A DNA stretch of 64,000 bases. Source: Pterobdella sp. o SKG-2022. Its lineage: Eukaryota; Annelida; Clitellata; Hirudinida; Piscicolidae. A program made the position numbers and the translations under genes. Where the stretch lies: positions 21,454,283 to 21,518,282 of the forward strand of contig OZ038321.1 of assembly GCA_964035795.1 (NCBI GenBank), in the 5' to 3' direction. The notes under the pieces were generated by a model. The model did not search any database. It was not told the origin of the DNA and saw nothing but the letters and a program-made list of their open reading frames with translations. Positions 59,301-64,000 of this stretch are shown one piece after another (the stretch's first letter is position 1; each line of letters begins with the position of its first letter).

Positions 59301-62300
59301 TTACATTATCGAACGTTGTGCTGACAGAAATGGTAGATAAAGTAGAAATTGTTGATGAAACTCCCGTTGCTTCAATTGTAGTTACAGTCACTACTTCTTC
59401 TATTGTTGTAACATTTTCTGCTTCGATAGGCGTAGTAATTGGTGTAGTTGCTTGAGGTTCGAGAGTAGTGATGTTTTCGAGTGGTGTGCTAAAGATTTCT
59501 TCTTCTGTAGTAACTTCTGGTGATGTAACTTGAATATCGATTGTCATAGTACTTGCTGTAACGTTGTCGGTGGTAGAAGTAAGATCGAGTTCAGCGCTGA
59601 CGGTAGATAGTGTAAACTCTGGTAGTTCTGTAGACACAGTTTCTTCAGTTTCTTTTGTAAATTCATCTGTTACGTCGACGGATGGAACAGCTGTTGTAAT
59701 ATCAGTGATGGCTGTTATGGCTTCATCAGTCACATTATCGAACGTTGTGCTGACAGAAATGGTAGATAAAGTAGAAATTGTTGATGAAACTCCCGTTGCT
59801 TCAATTGTAGTTACAGTCACTACTTCTTCTATTGTTGTAACATTTTCTGCTTCGATAGGCGTAGTAATTGGTGTAGTTGCTTGAGGTTCGAGAGTAGTGA
59901 TGTTTTCGAGTGGTGTGCTAAAGATTTCTTCTTCTGTAGTAACTTCTGGTGATGTAACTTGAATATCGATTGCCATAGTACTTGCTGTGACGTTGTCGGT
60001 TGTAGAAGTAAGATCGAGTTCAGCGCTGACGGTAGATAGTGTAAACTCTGGTAGTTCTGTAGACACAGTTTCTTCAGTTTCTTTTGTAAATTCATCTGTT
60101 ACGTCGACGGACGGTACAGCTGTTGTAATGTCAGTGATGGCTGGTGTGGCTTCATCAGTTACGTTATCGAACGTTGTGCTGACAGAAATGGTAGATAAAG
60201 TAGAAATTGTTGATGAAACTCCCGTTGCTTCAATTGTAGTTACAGTCACTACTTCTTCTATTGTTGTAACATTTTCTGCTTCGATAGGCGTAGTAATTGG
60301 TGTAGTTGCTTGAGGTTCGAGAGTAGTGATGTTTTCGAGTGGTGTGCTAAAGATTTCTTCTTCTGTAGTAACTTCTGGTGATGTAACTTGAATATCGATT
60401 GCCATAGTACTTGCTGTAACGTTGTCGGTGGTAGAAGTAAGATCGAGTTCAGCGCTGACGGTAGATAGTGTAAACTCTGGTAGTTCTGTAGACACAGTTT
60501 CTTCAGTTTCTTTTGTAAATTCATCTGTTACGTCGACGGACGGTACAGCTGTTGTAATGTCAGTGATGGCTGGTGTGGCTTCATCAGTTACATTATCGAA
60601 CGTTGTGCTGACAGAAATGGTAGATAAAGTAGAAATTGTTGATGAAACTCCCGTTGCTTCAATTGTAGTTACAGTCACTACTTCTTCTATTGTTGTAACA
60701 TTTTCTGCTTCGATAGGCGTAGTAATTGGTGTAGTTGCTTGAGGTTCGAGAGTAGTGATGTTTTCGAGTGGTGTGCTAAAGATTTCTTTTTCTGTAGTAA
60801 CTTCTGGTGATGTAACTTGAATATCGATTGCCATAGTAGTTGCTGTAACGTTGTCGGCGGTAGAAGTAAGATCGAGTTCAGCGCTGACGGTAGATAGTGT
60901 AAACTCTGGTAGTTCTGTAGACACAGTTTCTTCAGTTTCTTTTGTAAATTCATCTGTTACGTCGACGGACGGTACAGCTGTTGTAATGTCAGTGATGGCT
61001 GGTGTGGCTTCATCAGTTACATTATCGAACGTTGTGCTGACAGAAATGGTAGATAAAGTAGAAATTGTTGATGAAACTCCCGTTGCTTCAATTGTAGTTA
61101 CAGTCACTACTTCTTCTATTGTTGTAACATTTTCTGCTTCGATAGGCGTAGTAATTGGTGTAGTTGCTTGAGGTTCGAGAGTAGTGATGTTTTCGAGTGG
61201 TGTGCTAAAGATTTCTTCTTCTGTAGTAACTTCTGGTGATGTAACTTGAATATCGATTGCCATAGTACTTGCTGTAACGTTGTCGGTGGTAGAAGTAAGA
61301 TCGAGTTCAGCGCTGACGGTAGATAGTGTAAACTCTGGTAGTTCTGTAGACACAGTTTCTTCAGTTTCTTTTGTAAATTCATCTGTTACGTCGACGGACG
61401 GTACAGCTGTTGTAATGTCAGTGATGGCTGGTGTGGCTTCATCAGTTACATTATCGAACGTTGTGCTGACAGAAATGGTAGATAAAGTAGAAATTGTTGA
61501 TGAAACTCCCGTTGCTTCAATTGTAGTTACAGTCACTACTTCTTCTATTGTTGTAACATTTTCTGCTTCGATAGGCGTAGTAATTGGTGTAGTTGCTTGA
61601 GGTTCGAGAGTAGTGATGTTTTCGAGTGGTGTGCTAAAGATTTCTTCTTCTGTAGTAACTTCTGGTGATGTAACTTGAATATCGATTGCCATAGTACTTG
61701 CTGTAACGTTGTCGGCGGTAGAAGTAAGATCGAGTTCAGCGCTGACGGTAGATAATGTAGACTCTGGTAGTTCTGTAGACACAGTTTCTTCAGTTTCTTT
61801 TGTAAATTCATCTGTTACGTCGACGGACGGTACAGCTGTTGTAATATCAGTGATGGCTGTTGTGGCTTCATCAGTTACGTTATCGAACGTTGTGCTGACA
61901 GAAATGGTAGATAAAGTAGAAATTGTTGATGAAACTCCCGTTGCTTCAATTGTAGTTACAGTCACTACTTCTTCTATTGTTGTAACATTTTCTGCTTCGA
62001 TAGGCGTAGTAATTGGTGTAGTTGCTTGAGGTTCGAGAGTAGTGATGTTTTCGAGTGGTGTGCTAAAGATTTCTTCTTCTGTAGTAACTTCTGGTGATGT
62101 AACTTGAATATCGATTGCCATAGTACTTGCTGTAACGTTGTCGGTGGTAGAAGTAAGATCGAGTTCAGCGCTGACGGTAGATAGTGTAAACTCTGGTAGT
62201 TCTGTAGACACAGTTTCTTCAGTTTCTTTTGTAAATTCATCTGTTACGTCGACGGACGGTACAGCTGTTGTAATGTCAGTGATGGCTGGTGTGGCTTCAT

Positions 62301-64000
62301 CAGTTACATTATCGAACGTTGTGCTGACAGAAATGGTAGATAAAGTAGAAATTGTTGATGAAACTCCCGTTGCTTCAATTGTAGTTACAGTCACTACTTC
62401 TTCTATTGTTGTAACATTTTCTGCTTCGATAGGCGTAGTAATTGGTGTAGTTGCTTGAGGTTCGAGAGTAGTGATGTTTTCGAGTGGTGTGCTAAAGATT
62501 TCTTCTTCTGTAGTAACTTCTGGTGATGTAACTTGAATATCGATTGCCATAGTACTTGCTGTAACGTTGTCGGTGGTAGAAGTAAGATCGAGTTCAGCGC
62601 TGACGGTAGATAGTGTAAACTCTGGTAGTTCTGTAGACACAGTTTCTTCAGTTTCTTTTGTAAATTCATCTGTTACGTCGACGGACGGTACAGCTGTTGT
62701 AATGTCAGTGATGGCTGGTGTGGCTTCATCAGTTACATTATCGAACGTTGTGCTGACAGAAATGGTAGATAAAGTAGAAATTGTTGATGAAACTCCCGTT
62801 GCTTCAATTGTAGTTACAGTCACTACTTCTTCTATTGTTGTAACATTTTCTGCTTCGATAGGCGTAGTAATTGGTGTAGTTGCTTGAGGTTCGAGAGTAG
62901 TGATGTTTTCGAGTGGTGTGCTAAAGATTTCTTCTTCTGTAGTAACTTCTGGTGATGTAACTTGAATATCGATTGCCATAGTACTTGCTGTAACGTTGTC
63001 GGCGGTAGAAGTAAGATCGAGTTCAGCGCTGACGGTAGATAATGTAGACTCTGGTAGTTCTGTAGACACAGTTTCTTCAGTTTCTTTTGTAAATTCATCT
63101 GTTACGTCGACGGACGGTACAGCTGTTGTAATATCAGTGATGGCTGTTGTGGCTTCATCAGTTACGTTATCGAACGTTGTGCTGACAGAAATGGTAGATA
63201 AAGTAGAAATTGTTGATGAAACTCCCGTTGCTTCAATTGTAGTTACAGTCACTACTTCTTCTATTGTTGTAACATTTTCTGCTTCGATAGGCGTAGTAAT
63301 TGGTGTAGTTGCTTGAGGTTCGAGAGTAGTGATGTTTTCGAGTGGTGTGCTAAAGATTTCTTCTTCTGTAGTAACTTCTGGTGATGTAACTTGAATATCG
63401 ATTGCCCTAGTACTTGCTGTAACGTTGTCGGCGGTAGAAGTAAGATCGAGTTCAGCGCTGACGGTAGATAGTGTAAACTCTGGTAGTTCTGTAGACACAG
63501 TTTCTTCAGTTTCTTTTGTAAATTCATCTGTTACGTCGACGGACGGTACAGCTGTTGTAATGTCAGTGATGGCTGGTGTGGCTTCATCAGTTACATTATC
63601 GAACGTTGTGCTGACAGAAATGGTAGATAAAGTAGAAATTGTTGATGAAACTCCCGTTGCTTCAATTGTAGTTACAGTCACTACTTCTTCTATTGTTGTA
63701 ACATTTTCTGCTTCGATAGGCGTAGTAATTGGTGTAGTTGCTTGAGGTTCGAGAGTAGTGATGTTTTCGAGTGGTGTGCTAAAGATTTCTTCTTCTGTAG
63801 TAACTTCTAGTGATGTAACTTGAATATCGATTGTCATAGTACTTGCTGTAACGTTGTCGGTGGTAGAAGTAAGATCGAGTTCAGCGCTGACGGTAGATAG
63901 TGTAAACTCTGGTAGTTCTGTAGACACAGTTTCTTCAGTTTCTTTTGTAAATTCATCTGTTACGTCGACGGATGGAACAGCTGTTGTAATATCAGTGATG
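50320..64000 (-). CDS. Giant mucin-like repeat glycoprotein, C-terminal part, over 4,500 aa visible
   Basis: One uninterrupted minus-strand frame runs from the right window edge to a TAA at 50320-50322, so the N-terminus lies outside. Nearly all of it is a 143-residue unit repeated about 30.5 times. Each unit is dominated by Thr, Ser, Val, Ile and Glu, has no Cys, and carries four N-glycosylation sequons (FDNVTD, DNVTAS, ENITTL, ENVTTI) among dense Thr/Ser clusters suited to O-glycosylation. The C-terminal ~185 residues are unique, still Thr/Ser-rich with further sequons, and hold the only two cysteines seen (NTTCINS and the ending IQLCQ). No membrane anchor is visible. This suggests a secreted mucus, cuticle or matrix glycoprotein, inferred from composition. 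A GTAATT donor overlaps the stop, so further 3' exons are possible. Confidence 0.85.
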   Translation of the reverse strand, partial: ITDITTAVPSVDVTDEFTKETEETVSTELPEFTLSTVSAELDLTSTTDNVTASTMTIDIQVTSLEVTTEEEIFSTPLENITTLEPQATTPITTPIEAENVTTIEEVVTVTTIEATGVSSTISTLSTISVSTTFDNVTDEATPAITDITTAVPSVDVTDEFTKETEETVSTELPEFTLSTVSAELDLTSTADNVTASTRAIDIQVTSPEVTTEEEIFSTPLENITTLEPQATTPITTPIEAENVTTIEEVVTVTTIEATGVSSTISTLSTISVSTTFDNVTDEATTAITDITTAVPSVDVTDEFTKETEETVSTELPESTLSTVSAELDLTSTADNVTASTMAIDIQVTSPEVTTEEEIFSTPLENITTLEPQATTPITTPIEAENVTTIEEVVTVTTIEATGVSSTISTLSTISVSTTFDNVTDEATPAITDITTAVPSVDVTDEFTKETEETVSTELPEFTLSTVSAELDLTSTTDNVTASTMAIDIQVTSPEVTTEEEIFSTPLENITTLEPQATTPITTPIEAENVTTIEEVVTVTTIEATGVSSTISTLSTISVSTTFDNVTDEATPAITDITTAVPSVDVTDEFTKETEETVSTELPEFTLSTVSAELDLTSTTDNVTASTMAIDIQVTSPEVTTEEEIFSTPLENITTLEPQATTPITTPIEAENVTTIEEVVTVTTIEATGVSSTISTLSTISVSTTFDNVTDEATTAITDITTAVPSVDVTDEFTKETEETVSTELPESTLSTVSAELDLTSTADNVTASTMAIDIQVTSPEVTTEEEIFSTPLENITTLEPQATTPITTPIEAENVTTIEEVVTVTTIEATGVSSTISTLSTISVSTTFDNVTDEATPAITDITTAVPSVDVTDEFTKETEETVSTELPEFTLSTVSAELDLTSTTDNVTASTMAIDIQVTSPEVTTEEEIFSTPLENITTLEPQATTPITTPIEAENVTTIEEVVTVTTIEATGVSSTISTLSTISVSTTFDNVTDEATPAITDITTAVPSVDVTDEFTKETEETVSTELPEFTLSTVSAELDLTSTADNVTATTMAIDIQVTSPEVTTEKEIFSTPLENITTLEPQATTPITTPIEAENVTTIEEVVTVTTIEATGVSSTISTLSTISVSTTFDNVTDEATPAITDITTAVPSVDVTDEFTKETEETVSTELPEFTLSTVSAELDLTSTTDNVTASTMAIDIQVTSPEVTTEEEIFSTPLENITTLEPQATTPITTPIEAENVTTIEEVVTVTTIEATGVSSTISTLSTISVSTTFDNVTDEATPAITDITTAVPSVDVTDEFTKETEETVSTELPEFTLSTVSAELDLTSTTDNVTASTMAIDIQVTSPEVTTEEEIFSTPLENITTLEPQATTPITTPIEAENVTTIEEVVTVTTIEATGVSSTISTLSTISVSTTFDNVTDEAITAITDITTAVPSVDVTDEFTKETEETVSTELPEFTLSTVSAELDLTSTTDNVTASTMTIDIQVTSPEVTTEEEIFSTPLENITTLEPQATTPITTPIEAENVTTIEEVVTVTTIEATGVSSTISTLSTISVSTTFDNVTDEATPAITDITTAVPSVDVTDEFTKETEETVSTELPEFTLSTVSAELDLTSTADNVTASTRAIDIQVTSPEVTTEEEIFSTPLENITTLEPQATTPITTPIEAENVTTIEEVVTVTTIEATGVSSTISTLSTISVSTTFDNVTDEATTAITDITTAVPSVDVTDEFTKETEETVSTELPESTLSTVSAELDLTSTADNVTASTMAIDIQVTSPEVTTEEEIFSTPLENITTLEPQATTPITTPIEAENVTTIEEVVTVTTIEATGVSSTISTLSTISVSTTFDNVTDEATPAITDITTAVPSVDVTDEFTKETEETVSTELPEFTLSTVSAELDLTSTTDNVTASTMAIDIQVTSPEVTTEEEIFSTPLENITTLEPQATTPITTPIEAENVTTIEEVVTVTTIEATGVSSTISTLSTISVSTTFDNVTDEATPAITDITTAVPSVDVTDEFTKETEETVSTELPEFTLSTVSAELDLTSTTDNVTASTMAIDIQVTSPEVTTEEEIFSTPLENITTLEPQATTPITTPIEAENVTTIEEVVTVTTIEATGVSSTISTLSTISVTTTFDNVTDEATTAITDITTAVPSVDVTDEFTKETEETVSTELPESTLSTVSAELDLTSTADNVTASTMAIDIQVTSPEVTTEEEIFSTPLENITTLEPQATTPITTPIEAENVTTIEEVVTVTTIETTGVSSTISTLSTISVSTTFDNVTDEAITAITDITTAVPSVDVTDEFTKETEETVSTELPEFTLSTVSAELDLTSTTDNVTASTMAIDIQVTSPEVTTEEEIFSTPLENITTLEPQATTPITTPIEAENVTTIEEVVTVTTIEATGVSSTISTLSTISVSTTFDNVTDEATPAITDITTAVPSVDVTDEFTKETEETVSTELPEFTLSTVSAELDLTSTADNVTATTMAIDIQVTSPEVTTEKEIFSTPLENITTLEPQATTPITTPIEAENVTTIEEVVTVTTIEATGVSSTISTLSTISVSTTFDNVTDEATPAITDITTAVPSVDVTDEFTKETEETVSTELPEFTLSTVSAELDLTSTTDNVTASTMAIDIQVTSPEVTTEEEIFSTPLENITTLEPQATTPITTPIEAENVTTIEEVVTVTTIEATGVSSTISTLSTISVSTTFDNVTDEATPAITDITTAVPSVDVTDEFTKETEETVSTELPEFTLSTVSAELDLTSTTDNVTASTMAIDIQVTSPEVTTEEEIFSTPLENITTLEPQATTPITTPIEAENVTTIEEVVTVTTIEATGVSSTISTLSTISVSTTFDNVTDEATTAITDITTAVPSVDVTDEFTKETEETVSTELPEFTLSTVSAELDLTSTADNVTASTMAIDIQVTSPEVTTEEEIFSTPLENITTIEPQTTRPITTPIEAENVTTIEEVVTVTTIEATGVSSTISTLSTISVSTTFDNVTDEATTAITDITTAVPSVDVTDEFTKETEETVSTELPESTLSTVSAELDLTSTADNVTASTTAIDIQVTSPEVTTEEEIFSTPLENITTLEPQATTPITTPIEAENVTTIEEVVTVTTIEATVVSSTISTLSTISVSTTFDNVTDEATTAITDITTAVPSVDVTDEFTKETEETVSTELPESTLSTVSAELDLTSTADNVTASTMAIDIQVTSPEVTTEEEIFSTPLENITTIEPQTTRPITTPIEAENVTTIEEVVTVTTIEATGVSSTISTLSTISVSTTFDNVTDEATPAITDITTAVPSVDVTDEFTKETEETVSTELPESTLSTVSAELDLTSTADNVTASTTAIDIQVTSPEVTTEEEIFSTPLDNITTLEPQATTPITTPIKAENVTTIEEVVTVTTIEATGVSSTISTLSTISVSTTFDNVTDEATTAITDITTAVPSVDVTDEFTKETEETVSTELPESTLSTVSAELDLTSTADNVTASTMAIDIQVTSPEVTTEKEIFSTPLENITTLEPQATTPITTPIEAENVTTIEEVVTVTTIEATGVSSTISTLSTISVSTTFDNVTDEATTAITDITTAVPSVDVTDEFTKETEETLSTELPESTLSTVSAELDLTSTADNVTASTMAIDIQVTSPEVTTEKVIFSTPLENITTLEPQATTPITTPIEAENVTTIEEVVTVTTIEATGVSSTISTLSTISVSTTFDNVTDEATTAITDITTAVPSVDVTDEFTKETEETVSTELPESTLSTVSAELDLTSTADNVTASTMAIDIQVTSPEVTTEEEIFSTPLDNITTLEPQATTPITTPIKAENVTTIEEVVTVTTIEATGVSSTISTLSTISVSTTFDNVTDEATTAITDITTAVPSVDVTDEFTKETEETVSTELPESTLSTVSAELDLTSTADNVTASTMAIDIQVTSPEVTTEKEIFSTPLENITTLEPQATTPITTPIEAENVTTIEEVVTVTTIEATGVSSTISTLSTISVSTTFDNVTDEATTAITDITTAVPSVDVTDEFTKETEETLSTELPESTLSTVSAELDLTSTADNVTASTMAIDIQVTSPEVTTEKVIFSTPLENITTLEPQATTPITTPIEAENVTTIEEVVTVTTIETTGVSSTISTLSTISVSTTFDNVTDEATTAITDITTAVPSVDVTDEFTKETEETVSTELPESTLSTVSAELDLTSTADNVTASTMAIDIQVTSPEVTTEEEIFSTPLENITTLEPQATTPITTPIEAENVTTIEEVVTVTTIEATGVSSTISTLSTISVSTTFDNVTDEATTAITDITTAVPSVDVTDEFTKETEETVSTELPESTLSTVSAELDLTSTTDNVTASTMAIDIQVTSSDFTAEEEISSTPLDNITTLEPDASSVFTMSTSSDFLTTLEDHPDPSINDQKLLSFSSLFSEPVLTSIISTHAPTSFTTSLPITPFPQTVSSSLFANTTILYANHSSLTTSTPTLTTTTFTITGTTFHLIPSHDLSSNVHLSTIPLQANQSFSTQTTNYLFTTIDNSTISITGRFNTTCINSVNFAELDLDLKKLHKEEVLIQLCQ
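50880..64000. repeat. 429-bp coding tandem repeat array, about 30.5 units
   Basis: Equivalent positions recur every 429 bp, for example 51413, 51842, 52271 and so on to 63854, with no length variation anywhere, so every unit keeps the frame. Units differ by scattered single-base substitutions. The leftmost unit is the most divergent and grades into the unique C-terminal region. The array continues beyond the right edge. Confidence 0.98.

Noticed and set aside
50984..63745. Antisense 106-codon open frames, one in every 429-bp unit, and 88-codon frames on the sense strand in another reading frame
   Set aside because: They recur only because the units are nearly identical. Their composition mirrors the mucin-like frame, and they show no independent initiation context or family similarity.

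Overview
This is nuclear DNA from an invertebrate animal. It is strongly AT-rich, its genes are split by GT-AG introns of about 70 bp to 2 kb, and it carries several LINE families and very long microsatellites. The proteins (an inward-rectifier K+ channel, class I Arf, AP-3 beta, a METTL25-type methyltransferase, family I inorganic pyrophosphatase, a Thr/Ser-rich repeat glycoprotein) are clearly metazoan. I cannot assign a phylum from this window alone.

Layout. 0.8-3.2 kb: intronless Kir channel gene (-). 3.2-15.9 kb: AT-rich sequence without a convincing gene, containing a ~370-bp GT microsatellite and a 200-N assembly gap. 15.9-19.9 kb: a decayed retrotransposon tail, then a LINE of CR1/L2 type with an intact 958-codon EN-RT ORF. 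20.7-21.7 kb: a four-exon Arf1 gene (+). 24.0-29.4 kb: the 5' third of an AP-3 beta gene (-, twelve exons reconstructed), with a PHD-finger-bearing LINE fragment in one intron. 29.5-34.8 kb: METTL25-like gene (-), whose introns hold a perfect 640-bp (GTAA)n block, a dead LINE tail and a 116-bp retrocopy of the AP-3 beta 5' end. 35.0-41.5 kb: a twelve-exon inorganic pyrophosphatase (+), divergent from METTL25 across 227 bp, with a 75-bp-arm palindrome in an intron. 44.0-45.3 kb: a recent 5'-truncated LINE insertion with a 13-bp target-site duplication. 47.0-48.4 kb: an unrecognised three-exon gene for an acidic Ser/Asn-rich protein. 50.3 kb to the right edge: the 3' part of a giant mucin-like gene (-), about 30.5 tandem 429-bp units in one unbroken reading frame.

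Two things deserve most attention. METTL25 and AP-3 beta lie head-to-tail on one strand with only 93 bp between stop and start, so they look like an operon-like pair. A short retrocopy of the AP-3 beta 5' end sits in a METTL25 intron, flanked by a 28-bp perfect duplication and carrying a 12-16 nt 5' leader that I cannot match to the local gene, so trans-splicing is a testable possibility. Second, the mucin-like array shows a clear 10-unit (4,290-bp) higher-order repeat, with traces of exchange between units. Exon coordinates were worked out by hand from splice signals, reading phase and family similarity. Those marked approximate should be treated as such.
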